Assembly: GCA_964517125.1 (NCBI GenBank)
Contig: CAZFBD010000002.1
Coordinates: 62,001-126,000, forward strand
DNA length: 64,000 nucleotides
Direction: 5' to 3'
DNA from: SHLQ01 sp964517125
GTDB lineage: Bacteria > Actinomycetota > Acidimicrobiia > Acidimicrobiales > SHLQ01
Positions 54,529-63,353 of this stretch are shown one piece after another; position 1 is the stretch's first letter; the number at the start of each line of letters is the position of its first letter. Both the position numbers and the translations under genes were made by a program. Below the pieces are notes generated by a model. That model made no database searches. It saw only the letters and a list, made by a program, of their open reading frames with translations, and was not told the DNA's origin.

Positions 54529-55734
54529 ATGAATGAACACGCGCCCGCGAATCACCCCGGAACCCCCAAGGGTTGTGAACGCATCGTCTACATGGTCGGA
54601 TTCTCCGAGAACAAGACGTACAGCGACGTCTATGGAGGCGGGGGCGCACTCGTCGGTCTCGAGTGTCACCTGATCCGACCGATCGGCAAGCCGTCCAACA
54701 GGTTGATCGTCTTCATGCACCCGGTTGGTGGCGGCATGTTCCTCCCCATGGTTCGGGGCCTTGCCCGGGCCGGCCACCACGTCCTGTGGGCCAACTCGCG
54801 CTACCGCGGCGCCGACTTTGCGCTGATCATGGAGAAGGTCGCGTGTGACCTCGGCGAGGCAATCCACGATGCCAAGGAACGCCTCGGCTACGAACAGATC
54901 GTTCTTGCGGGCTGGTCGGGCGGCGGGTCGCTGTCGATGTGGTACCAGGCGCTTGCCGAGGCGGGTGTTGGCATCTCCGACACCGCCGCCGGTGACCCCT
55001 ACGAGGTGAGCGCAGATCGGATGCCCGCCGCAGATGCCATCATGATGCTCGCTGCCCACGTGAGCCGGCATCAGATCTTCACTGAGTGGATCGACCCGTC
55101 CATCCACGACGAATCGCAGCCCCACGTGCGCGACCCCGAGCTCAACCTCTACGACCCGGCCAACCCCAACCAGCCTCCATATTCCACCGACTTCCTCGCC
55201 ACCTATGCCGATGCCCAGATCGCAAGGAATCGGCGCATCACCGCCTGGGCGAAGGACAAGCTGGCAGACATCCGAGCCTCCGACACCCCGCACCAGGAGT
55301 TTGCGTTCACGGTGCACGGCACAATGGCCGACCCTCGCTGGCTCGACCCCACCGTCGAACCCAGCGAGCGTGAACCCGGCGTCTGTTACCTGGGCGACCC
55401 GAAGGTGGTGAACGACGGGCCCGTCGGCCTGGCCCGGTTCTGCACGCTCCGAAGTTGGATCAGCCAGTGGAGCTACGACGATGCCCGGTGTGATGCCGAG
55501 GCGTCAGGCGCAGCGATCTCCATCCCCGCGCTGGTGGTCGGAAACACCGCCGACGATGCCTGCACCCCGAGCCACACCCAGCGACTCTTCGACGGCGTTG
55601 GCCACGACAACAAGCGCCTGCATGTTGTGGAGGGAGCCACGCACTACTACACCGGTCCCGACGGGTTCAAGCACATGGGCGAGGCGATCGGTGCGATCGA
55701 GTCATTCATCGACGACAGCCTCGGCTCCGACTGA
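54529..55734 (+). CDS. Alpha/beta hydrolase
   Basis: The 401-residue protein has an alpha/beta-hydrolase core: oxyanion region F-M-H-P-V-G-G-G (~62-69), nucleophile serine in G-W-S-G-G-G-S (~127), a late acidic residue in N-T-A-D-D-A and the histidine of G-A-T-H-Y-Y. A large insert (~165-265) forms a cap. It may cleave an ester or thioester in the surrounding catabolic cluster; the substrate is unknown. The start is uncertain because coding-like sequence continues upstream in frame beyond a TAG. Confidence 0.8.
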   Translation: MNEHAPANHPGTPKGCERIVYMVGFSENKTYSDVYGGGGALVGLECHLIRPIGKPSNRLIVFMHPVGGGMFLPMVRGLARAGHHVLWANSRYRGADFALIMEKVACDLGEAIHDAKERLGYEQIVLAGWSGGGSLSMWYQALAEAGVGISDTAAGDPYEVSADRMPAADAIMMLAAHVSRHQIFTEWIDPSIHDESQPHVRDPELNLYDPANPNQPPYSTDFLATYADAQIARNRRITAWAKDKLADIRASDTPHQEFAFTVHGTMADPRWLDPTVEPSEREPGVCYLGDPKVVNDGPVGLARFCTLRSWISQWSYDDARCDAEASGAAISIPALVVGNTADDACTPSHTQRLFDGVGHDNKRLHVVEGATHYYTGPDGFKHMGEAIGAIESFIDDSLGSD

Positions 55735-55767
55735 TCGGCCCTCAAGCGCAACCCGTACAACCACAGG

Positions 55768-56967
55768 TCAGGAAGGAATCTCTTTCCAGGGGATTCCCTT
55801 GTCGACCCGAATGTCGCCGGGCAGACCGAGCACACGCTCGCCGAGGATGTTTCGCATGATGTCGCTCGTGCCGCCCTCGATCGTGTTGGCCTGAGACCGC
55901 AGGAACGCCTTCGAGTGTGTCGGCGCCACGCTCCGGTCCTCGTCTTCACGGGAGAGCGGGTAGCCGGGCTCGTGGAGCATTCCTTCCACCCCAATGAGAT
56001 CCATGCAGCAGTTCCAGATCTTCTTGTTCAGGATCGCCCAGGCGCCCTTGCCGATGGATCCTTCGGGGCCGGGGTTTCCAATGGCCGCGGCTTCACGTGC
56101 GCGAATGGTGGTGAGGCGGCCGAGTTCGGCCTCGATCCACAGTTGCGTGATGCGCTCCTGCATGACTGCGGCACTTGTCGCGTCGAGCTCGTGCTTGCGC
56201 TTCTGCCACAACTCGATGAGGGTGCCAATCGTGCCTGAACCTCTTGGGGCTGTTCCACTGCCGATCGCAACCCGCTCGTTCATGAGCGTCGTGGTGGCCA
56301 CCCGCCATCCGTCGCCTGCGGCTCCGAGCAGGTTCTCGTGTGGAATTCGGACGTCGGTGAAGAAGACCTCGTTGAATTCGGCCTCGCCGGTGATCTGGTA
56401 CAGCGGTCGAATCTCGATGCCAGGTGTTTCCATGTCCACGATGAAGTACGACATGCCGGCGTGCTTGGGCACGTCCGGGTCGGTACGAACAAGCAGCATC
56501 CCGTAGCGCGAGAGGTGGGCGACGCTCGTCCAGACCTTCTGACCGTTCACGATCCACTCGTCGCCGTCGCGCTCGGCGCGCGTCATCAAGCCGGCAACAT
56601 CGGAGCCGTGGGTCGGTTCGCTGAACATCTGGCACCACCAGTCCTCACCGGTGAACATTCTCTTGAGGTGCTTCTCGTGGTGCTCGTCACTGCCGTAGGT
56701 CAACACGGTCGGAAGCCCCATGCCGATACCGATGGTGTTGATGGCCAACGCAACAAAACGCCGACCGGCGTTGCGAATGGTCCGATCCACAACGGACTGC
56801 ATGCCCGGCGCCACGCCAAGGCCGCCCTTGCCTTCGGGATAGTTCACGTACGCGAGACCTGCATCCCACAGCGCTCCACGGAACGCGACCTCGGTGGCAT
56901 CGATACCGACCTCGTCGATCACCTGCTGGGTACGTGCTTCGATGCCAGCCTCGTCAACTTCGGCCAT
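55768..56967 (-). CDS. Acyl-CoA dehydrogenase, FadE-type
   Basis: The 399-residue flavoenzyme has M-F-S-E-P-T-H-G-S-D (~114-123), W-I-V-N-G-Q-K-V-W-T, and the C-terminal T-I-E-G-G-T-S-D-I-M-R-N-I-L-G-E-R. This last string is common in actinobacterial FadE proteins, including those acting on steroid side chains. AGGAGG lies 5 nt before the ATG. An enoyl-CoA hydratase gene lies 80 nt upstream on the same strand, so the pair could carry out two successive beta-oxidation steps. Confidence 0.9.
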   Translation of the reverse strand: MAEVDEAGIEARTQQVIDEVGIDATEVAFRGALWDAGLAYVNYPEGKGGLGVAPGMQSVVDRTIRNAGRRFVALAINTIGIGMGLPTVLTYGSDEHHEKHLKRMFTGEDWWCQMFSEPTHGSDVAGLMTRAERDGDEWIVNGQKVWTSVAHLSRYGMLLVRTDPDVPKHAGMSYFIVDMETPGIEIRPLYQITGEAEFNEVFFTDVRIPHENLLGAAGDGWRVATTTLMNERVAIGSGTAPRGSGTIGTLIELWQKRKHELDATSAAVMQERITQLWIEAELGRLTTIRAREAAAIGNPGPEGSIGKGAWAILNKKIWNCCMDLIGVEGMLHEPGYPLSREDEDRSVAPTHSKAFLRSQANTIEGGTSDIMRNILGERVLGLPGDIRVDKGIPWKEIPS

Positions 56968-57047
56968 GGGGTCCTCCTGGGTCTCTTCGCAGTTTCATCG
57001 ACCGTCGCTCTCCATGACAAGGTGCACTTTGGGGAGCCTCGACGGGA

Positions 57048-57830
57048 TCAGGTCTGCTGACTGCGACCGCGGTCCTGAATCCCCTGTCGCTGTTCGGCGA
57101 ACGCTGCCGGGTCGAACTTCTGGCGGGCCCAGTCCCTCGAGTAGGCGCCTTCCGCACGAAGCGCCGGTTCATCGTGTTCCTTCGCTGCGATTCGGTACGC
57201 CTCAGCGATGCCAGCGAGGTTCTCGGGAGCGATGGAGGCCATGTCGTTGCCGAGCGCAACGGCCCGGCCGACGAGCTCGCTGTGGGGAACCACCTCGTTG
57301 AGCAGCCCCCATTCCAGACCCTGAGCGGCATCGACATAGTTGCCGGTGAAGCTCATCTGCCGGGCACGTCGAATACCGATTGCCTGGGGCAGACCCACGG
57401 TCAGCCCCCAACCGGGCATCACTCCCACCCGGGCATGGGTGTCGGCGAAACGAGCGTGCTCGCTGCCAATGAGGAAGTCGCACCGCAGAGCGAGCTCGAG
57501 CCCGCCGGTCACGGCGACACCGTTGATCGCCCCGATCAGTGGCTTGTCGAGGGGCGGAAATGGCGAGTCGATAGCGTCTGCATCAACCGGCTCCGCATTG
57601 GCCGATGCGAGACCGTCGGTCGCGAGCGCCTTCAGGTCCAACCCGGCACAGAACGCCGGATCTGCCCCGGTGAGGACGATGGCGGCGCAGTCGCTGTCGT
57701 TGGCCTCGACCATCGCCGTGTAGATGCCACTGCGAAGCTCAGCGTTCAAGGCGTTGCGAACCTCGGGGCGGTTCAGCGTGATGATCGCCACCGCATCCCG
57801 TCGTTCGACCTGCACCACGTTGTTCGTCAT
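57048..57830 (-). CDS. Enoyl-CoA hydratase/isomerase family protein
   Basis: The 260-residue crotonase-fold protein has N-R-P-E-V-R-N-A-L-N, the CoA-binding A-F-C-A-G-L-D-L-K (~60-68), the oxyanion segment I-N-G-V-A-V-T-G-G-L-E-L-A (~104-116) and the F-A-D-T-H-A-R-V-G-V-M-P-G-W-G region. The glutamate of G-L-E-L is in place but the second catalytic position lies in V-M-P-G-W-G, as in many EchA proteins with hydratase activity. AGGGAG precedes the ATG. It likely hydrates the product of the neighbouring dehydrogenase. Confidence 0.9.
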   Translation of the reverse strand: MTNNVVQVERRDAVAIITLNRPEVRNALNAELRSGIYTAMVEANDSDCAAIVLTGADPAFCAGLDLKALATDGLASANAEPVDADAIDSPFPPLDKPLIGAINGVAVTGGLELALRCDFLIGSEHARFADTHARVGVMPGWGLTVGLPQAIGIRRARQMSFTGNYVDAAQGLEWGLLNEVVPHSELVGRAVALGNDMASIAPENLAGIAEAYRIAAKEHDEPALRAEGAYSRDWARQKFDPAAFAEQRQGIQDRGRSQQT

Positions 57831-58104
57831 TGGACACTCCCTCGTGAGCCATTCTGCCCGACCGTGGTGACCCAGTCAGCTCCCGGACCGCATCCGCTCG
57901 CCCACGTACGCGGGCACGCCGTGGGGCAGTTCGCGCTCGTGCAGGAGCGCATCGGCCCGACTCGTTTGCAGACGATCGTCGATGAGCCGCTTGACGATCC
58001 GGTTCGTTCCCCGGGAGTTCGCAAGGATCTCGCAGCCAGTGCGCCTTCCGGTGCTTTCATAGGCAGCGGTCGAGGCTAGAACAGACCAGACGGGAGGAGA
58101 AACA

Positions 58105-59136
58105 ATGTCTGTAGCTGGAATCAATGTCGAAGCGGTCACCGCCTGGTTGGAGCAGCACGTCCCCGGGGCAGCCGGCCCCTTCGACTTCAGCCAGATCGCG
58201 GGTGGAGCGTCCAACCTCACCTACCGGGCGACCGACAGCACCGGCCGTGCGCTCGTGCTGCGACGACCGCCCATGGGCCACGTGCTCGCAAGCGCCCACG
58301 ACATGGGTCGCGAACATCGGATCATCGACGCACTGTGGCCAACCGACGTCCCGGTGCCGCAGCCGTACGGGTTGTGTACCGACGAGGCCGTCAACGGCGC
58401 CGACTTCTACGTGATGGACTTCGTCCCTGGCACGATCGTGTTCGACCTTGCCGACGGCAATGCGGTCGAGCCTTCGCTGCGTCCGCTCATGACCGACTCG
58501 CTGGTCGACACGATGGCGGTGCTCCATGCGGTGAACCCCGACGACGTCGGGTTGGGCGAGCTCGGAAAGAAGGCCGACTACTGCGCTCGACAGCTTCGTC
58601 GCTGGAAGCGTCAGATCGATGAAGGCTCGGACCGGGACCTCCCGTTGGTCCACGAGCTCCACGATCGCATGGTGGCGACCATGCCTGAACAGCAGGGAGC
58701 CGGCATCGTCCACGGCGACTACCGGCTCGACAACTGCATGATGGCCGATGACGGCACCGTCGCAGCGGTACTCGATTGGGAGCTCTGCACGCTGGGCGAT
58801 GTGCTGGCCGATCTTGGCGGAATGGTCATGTGGTGGGGCGCAGATGATGCAGCAGTCGGCCGGCTTGCCGATGTTCCAACGCAAGCAGAAGGCTTCCGCG
58901 ACGCCAACTATGTCGTTGATCGTTATGGCAAGACCTCGGACCGGGACCTCTCGGACCTGCCCTGGTACGTCGCCTTCCAATACTGGCGCCTCTCCTGCAT
59001 CAGCGAGGGCGTGCGTTTCCGCTACGCGGCAGGCGTCATGGGCGACGCCGACGGAAACGTCGACCTGTACGCAACGTCGATCGACTTCATGCTCGAACGG
59101 TGTAAGGCCATCCTCGACGCTGGCTCCCTCAGCTGA
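58105..59136 (+). CDS. APH-family kinase, ACAD10 kinase-domain-like
   Basis: The 343-residue protein has G-G-A-S-N-L-T-Y near the N-terminus, L-R-R-P-P, Y-V-M-D-F-V-P-G (~108-115), catalytic H-G-D-Y-R-L-D-N (~206-213) and metal-binding L-D-W-E-L. It is the form found as the kinase domain of ACAD10/ACAD11, where it phosphorylates 4-hydroxyacyl-CoA. It is the second such kinase in this cluster. GGGAGGAG before the ATG is one of the best ribosome sites in the window. The SDR gene follows after 1 nt. Confidence 0.9.
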   Translation: MSVAGINVEAVTAWLEQHVPGAAGPFDFSQIAGGASNLTYRATDSTGRALVLRRPPMGHVLASAHDMGREHRIIDALWPTDVPVPQPYGLCTDEAVNGADFYVMDFVPGTIVFDLADGNAVEPSLRPLMTDSLVDTMAVLHAVNPDDVGLGELGKKADYCARQLRRWKRQIDEGSDRDLPLVHELHDRMVATMPEQQGAGIVHGDYRLDNCMMADDGTVAAVLDWELCTLGDVLADLGGMVMWWGADDAAVGRLADVPTQAEGFRDANYVVDRYGKTSDRDLSDLPWYVAFQYWRLSCISEGVRFRYAAGVMGDADGNVDLYATSIDFMLERCKAILDAGSLS

Positions 59137-59137
59137 C

Positions 59138-59896
59138 ATGGTCGACCTGTCGGGCAAGGTGTTCATCGTCACCGGAGGCAACGGAGGCATCGGTCTGGCG
59201 ATGGCCGAAGGAATCGTCATGGCCGGCGGCTCGGTCGTGGTCTGGGGCCGAAACGAGGACAAGAACGCCGCGGCTGTCGAGACGCTCACGGCGCTGGGTG
59301 GTTCCGCGACAGCCCACGTGTGTGACGTCGCCAGCGAGAAACAGGTGATCGAGGTCATGCAGCGCTCTGTCGCCGACTTCGGCCGACTCGATGGCCTCTT
59401 CGCCAATGCTGGGGTCGGCGGCACCGGCACCCCCTTCCTCGAGACGACGCTCGAGGATTGGCGCTCGGTCATGGCGGTCAACCTCGATGGGGTCTTCCTG
59501 CAGATGCGCGAGGCCGGCAAGGTTCTTGTGGAGCAGGGAGAAGGCGGAAGCCTGGTCGCAGTTTCCTCCACCTCGGCAATTCATGGCGCTGCCGGAAACG
59601 AGGCCTACGGCACCGCCAAGACTGCGCTCAATGGATTGGTCCGAGCACTCGCCGTCGGCTTCGCCCGCCATCAGATCCGAGTGAACTCGTTGCTGCCCGG
59701 ATGGACACTCACCGATCTCTCATCAGGCGGCTACGAGAACGATAAGTTCCGCGACGCGACAACCCGAAGGACGCCCGTGCGCCGCTGGGCCGACCCGTCG
59801 GAGTTCCGAGAGGTCGGAGCATTTCTGGCCGACCCCTCGCAGACGTTCCACACCGGTCAGGAAGTCTGCGTCGATGGCGGCTACACCATCTTCTAG
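59138..59896 (+). CDS. Short-chain dehydrogenase/reductase
   Basis: The 252-residue SDR has the cofactor motif T-G-G-N-G-G-I-G (~12-19), N-A-G-V (~87), active-site S-S-T (~141) with Y-G-T-A-K (Y154, K158) and P-G-W-T for the following loop. D-V-A after the second strand and W-G-R-N at the end of strand 2 suggest NADP(H) is possible. In the levulinate pathway an SDR (LvaD) reduces the 4-keto group; here it follows the kinase by 1 nt and may interconvert a keto and a hydroxyacyl-CoA. The stop overlaps the convergent ligase by 4 nt. Confidence 0.9.
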   Translation: MVDLSGKVFIVTGGNGGIGLAMAEGIVMAGGSVVVWGRNEDKNAAAVETLTALGGSATAHVCDVASEKQVIEVMQRSVADFGRLDGLFANAGVGGTGTPFLETTLEDWRSVMAVNLDGVFLQMREAGKVLVEQGEGGSLVAVSSTSAIHGAAGNEAYGTAKTALNGLVRALAVGFARHQIRVNSLLPGWTLTDLSSGGYENDKFRDATTRRTPVRRWADPSEFREVGAFLADPSQTFHTGQEVCVDGGYTIF

Positions 59897-61449
59897 ATGA
59901 TCCGACTCTGGCCGTCGCCCCAGTAGCGGTCACGGAGCTGACGCTTGTACAACTTGCCGGTCGGGAGACGTGGAAGCTCGGCTTCGTAGTCGATGGATCT
60001 GGGCATCTTCTGCCGCGAGAGGCGTTCCTCACAGAACTGCAGCAGGTCGGCGGTGAGCGCATCGTCGCCGTCGACACCGGGCATCGGCTGCACGATCGCC
60101 TTCACCTCTTCACCCAGGTCGACATTGGGGACGCCGAACACGGCGGCGTCAGCGACCATCGGGTGGGTGATGAGGACGTCCTCGGTTTCCTGCGGGTAGA
60201 TGTTCACGCCACCCGAGATGATCATGAAGGTCTTGCGATCCGTCAGGTACAGAAAGTTGTCGGAGTCGAGGTAGCCCATGTCGCCGACAGTTGTCATCTC
60301 TCCATCGGGCGACATCGACTCGGCAGTCTTCTCGTCGTCGTTGAAGTAGGAGAACGGGGTGGCCGTCTTGAACCAGATCGTGCCCGGCTCGCCGAGAGGA
60401 AGCGGGTTCATGTCCTCATCGAGGATGTGGAGGTCGCCCAGCATGACCTTGCCCACGGTGCCACGGTGCGCCAACCATTCTTCGGAGTTGCAGGCGGTGA
60501 AGCCAAGGCCCTCCGTGGCGCCGTAGTACTCGTGAATGATCGGCCCCCACCAGTCGATCATCTCCTCCTTCACCTGCACAGGGCACGGTGCGGCAGCGTG
60601 GATCGCGATCTCCAGAGAGGACAGGTCGAAACGTTCTCGATCTTCTGCGGGCATCTTGAGCATGCGGCTGAACATCGTCGGGACAAGCTGACTGTGGCTG
60701 ACCTGGTACTCCTCGACCAGTCGCAGATAGTCCACCGGGTCGAACCGTTCCATGACAATGACGGTGCCACCGTTTCGAATCGTGAGGTTGACCGCCGCCT
60801 GAGGCGCCGAGTGATAGAGCGGCGCTGGCGAGAGGTACACCATGTCCTCGCGGTACTGCCACAAGCCATCCAGGAACGTGAACAGCGGCAGTGCTTGGGC
60901 TGGAGGCTGGACCGGCAACTCCCGAATGATCCCCTTGGGCCGGCCGGTGGTGCCTGACGAGTACAGCATTGGCTGCCCGAGCTGTTCATCCTCGATGGGT
61001 GTCGTTGGCATGTCGGCCACGGCTGCCGTGTAGCCGCGAGCGAGATCCGGGTCGAGCGAGAGCCCATCGCCCACGACGAGCACGAGCGAAACGTTCGGAG
61101 CCTGCTTGAGGGCCTCGGCCACGACGGCTTGCTTCTCCGCTGAGGTGATGAGCACCCGCGACTCGCTGTGATTGAGGATGTAGGCCAGCTCGTCGGCCTT
61201 CAGATACGAGTTGATGCACGTATAGAACAGACCGGTCCGTTCGCCTGCCGCGCATGACTCGATGTAGCGATCGTTGTTCTCCATGAAGATCGAGTAGTGA
61301 TCGCCGTGCTGCAGCCCGTGGCCCCGCAACAGGTGCGCCAGCTGATTCGATCGCTCCTCAAACTCGCGGTAGCTGATCGCCTCGCCGGTTGAGCCCATGA
61401 CGAAGGCAGCCCTGTCGGGATGGTCAGCAGCGTATTTTCCGGGGTACAT
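59893..61449 (-). CDS. AMP-binding acyl-CoA synthetase
   Basis: The 518-residue enzyme has the P-loop Y-S-S-G-T-T-G-R-P-K-G (~168-178), E-Y-Y-G-A-T-E-G, the hinge-region T-V-G-D-M-G-Y-L-D and D-R-K-T-F-M-I-I-S-G-G-V-N-I-Y, and C-terminal lysine P-T-G-K-L-Y-K. These mark a typical fatty-acid or aromatic-acid CoA ligase (FadD4-like). It should activate the acid that the neighbouring dehydrogenases, kinases and SDR then process. GGGAGG precedes the ATG. Confidence 0.92.
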   Translation of the reverse strand: MYPGKYAADHPDRAAFVMGSTGEAISYREFEERSNQLAHLLRGHGLQHGDHYSIFMENNDRYIESCAAGERTGLFYTCINSYLKADELAYILNHSESRVLITSAEKQAVVAEALKQAPNVSLVLVVGDGLSLDPDLARGYTAAVADMPTTPIEDEQLGQPMLYSSGTTGRPKGIIRELPVQPPAQALPLFTFLDGLWQYREDMVYLSPAPLYHSAPQAAVNLTIRNGGTVIVMERFDPVDYLRLVEEYQVSHSQLVPTMFSRMLKMPAEDRERFDLSSLEIAIHAAAPCPVQVKEEMIDWWGPIIHEYYGATEGLGFTACNSEEWLAHRGTVGKVMLGDLHILDEDMNPLPLGEPGTIWFKTATPFSYFNDDEKTAESMSPDGEMTTVGDMGYLDSDNFLYLTDRKTFMIISGGVNIYPQETEDVLITHPMVADAAVFGVPNVDLGEEVKAIVQPMPGVDGDDALTADLLQFCEERLSRQKMPRSIDYEAELPRLPTGKLYKRQLRDRYWGDGQSRII

Positions 61450-61488
61450 GGTCGCCTCCCTGTGGCGGATTCTGATGTTCGGATATGA

Positions 61489-63258
61489 CTATTCCGCGGT
61501 CCAGCGGCGTCGAACGGCGTGTGCTGCGGACTTCGGCTGGCGGTCTCGGGTGAACATGCCCTTCTTGTTTCCTCCCACTCGGAAGAAGCCGGCGCCGGTG
61601 GCGAAGTCGGCGAAGTTCCAGATGTGTTCGCCGACCACCTCGTCGAACTCGTCGAAGACGTCGTGCATGGCCTGCATGTAGTCCACCTGATACTCCTCGG
61701 ACCATGGATCGGCAGGAAGCTGGTGGAGGCCCGGCATGGTGTCGGCGCCGTACTCGCTCATGATGATCGGCTTGTTGTCGGTGGCCCAGTTGGCGATCTC
61801 GTTGCGGGCATTCACCATTGCCGATTCCAGATCGCCGCTGTCGCGGTACCAACCCCAGTAGCGATTGAGCATGATGAGATCCACCATCGGCGAGACCCGG
61901 CACCGCCCGTGGGGTGCGAGGAGCACATTGGCGAAGCCGACCGGCCGCCCCTGAGGATCGGCGTCGCGGGCAGCCTGGACGAGTGGGCGGAAGTACTCCT
62001 CGGCCTCTTCGGTGTCGGACTCGGGTTCGTTGGCGATCGACCAGATGATCACGGACGGATGGTTCTTGTCCCGCTCGATGAGGTCGATGATGACCTGTTC
62101 GTGAGCGTCCCTGGTCTCGTCGTTCACTGTCTCGGGTGTGTACGTGGCCCGCCGCTTTCCACCCATGAGGCCACCGGCAATACCAAGGTTCAGCCCAACG
62201 GCGGGGGTCTCGTCAATCACCAGGATCCCCTCGCGATCGGCCAGGTCCATGACCTGTTCGCTGTAGGGATAGTGACCGGTGCGGAACGAGTTCGCACCGA
62301 TCCACTTGAGGCATTCAAAGTCCCGAAGCCACTGCGCGTCGTTGTAGCCCTTGCCGATCGTCACGTGGTCTTCGTGCATACCGAAGCCCCGCAGATAGAC
62401 GGCCTCGCCATTGATCAGGATCTGGGCACCCTCGATGACAACGGTTCGGATTCCCACGTTGAGCCGGTACTCGTCGGCGGTTGTGTCTCCGTCCAGCAAG
62501 CGCACCCGAAGCTCGTAGAGATGACCGCGGCCGACCTCCCACTTCTTGACGTCATCAACCGTGAGCTTGCCCGTCGCTCCCTCGGCCTCGGCGACGGTGC
62601 TCCCGTCCGCATCGTGAAGTGAGACTGCGACGTCTCCGTCGGCCTGCACGGCGTAATTGACGATGCCTGTTGCCCCATCGAGCTCGGTCACGACCGACAC
62701 ATCGTTGATCGCTGTCTGCGGCTGCGCCGTCAGCCAGACGGAACGGTGAATGCCGGCGTAGTTGAAGAAGTCGTGGAGGTACTTCTGCTGCCGTTCCCCG
62801 GCCTTGCTCTCGACGACTTCGCCGGGCGGCAGCGTCTGCCAGGTCAGGGTGTTGTCGACTCGAACCGTGATCCGGATCTGCTCCCCTGCCGTCACCAGTT
62901 CGGTGATGTCCGCTTCGAACGGCAGGTAGCCACCTTCGTGATGGCCGACCTCGGTGTCGTTGACGAAGACGGTTCCTGCGTGCGTGACGGACTCGAAATG
63001 GAGCGCAATGCGCTCGCCCGACCAGCCTCGGGGCACGTACACCTCGGTCTGATACCAAACCGGACCAACATGGTTCCGCGAAGCCAGGTCGGTGAAGATG
63101 TCGTTGTACGACGCTGGTACAGCCATCTCCCTCGCATCGGCGAGCGAACCCGTGTGCCAGCCCTCCGTCAGGCCGACATTCCCGGCGTCAAAGCCGAACG
63201 ACCACCGCCCGTCCAGACGCTTTCGTTCACGCGTTGGCGAATCGATCGGACGCAACAT
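61489..63258 (-). CDS. uidA: Beta-glucuronidase (GH2)
   Basis: The 589-residue protein has the three GH2 parts: jelly-roll N-domain, Ig-like middle and TIM barrel. Acid/base E411 (A-N-E-P-E) and nucleophile E502 (M-S-E-Y-G) are present, and the carboxylate-binding N564-K-K566 in G-N-K-K-G identifies it as a beta-glucuronidase and not a galactosidase. Positions are within two residues of those in E. coli UidA. There is no signal peptide, so glucuronides must enter the cell; no transporter is adjacent. AGGGGAG precedes the ATG. Such close similarity in an actinobacterium suggests transfer, though codon use was not measured. Confidence 0.95.
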   Translation of the reverse strand: MLRPIDSPTRERKRLDGRWSFGFDAGNVGLTEGWHTGSLADAREMAVPASYNDIFTDLASRNHVGPVWYQTEVYVPRGWSGERIALHFESVTHAGTVFVNDTEVGHHEGGYLPFEADITELVTAGEQIRITVRVDNTLTWQTLPPGEVVESKAGERQQKYLHDFFNYAGIHRSVWLTAQPQTAINDVSVVTELDGATGIVNYAVQADGDVAVSLHDADGSTVAEAEGATGKLTVDDVKKWEVGRGHLYELRVRLLDGDTTADEYRLNVGIRTVVIEGAQILINGEAVYLRGFGMHEDHVTIGKGYNDAQWLRDFECLKWIGANSFRTGHYPYSEQVMDLADREGILVIDETPAVGLNLGIAGGLMGGKRRATYTPETVNDETRDAHEQVIIDLIERDKNHPSVIIWSIANEPESDTEEAEEYFRPLVQAARDADPQGRPVGFANVLLAPHGRCRVSPMVDLIMLNRYWGWYRDSGDLESAMVNARNEIANWATDNKPIIMSEYGADTMPGLHQLPADPWSEEYQVDYMQAMHDVFDEFDEVVGEHIWNFADFATGAGFFRVGGNKKGMFTRDRQPKSAAHAVRRRWTAE

Positions 63259-63353
63259 GCTGACTCCCCTTTGCCCGTTGTACCGAGGAGATCTTGCATC
63301 CACGGCTCGTCAACGGCCCCGGGAGGATCGTACGCGAAGGAGTGAACCGACCT

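Noticed and set aside
54347..54532. 61-codon frame overlapping the hydrolase start by ATGA
   Set aside because: Ser/Thr/Pro-rich translation with low third-position G+C; the alternative frame through 54388-54525 is more gene-like.
54256..55317. Antisense frame of 353 codons opposite the alpha/beta hydrolase
   Set aside because: The plus-strand hydrolase has clear catalytic motifs; the antisense product has none.
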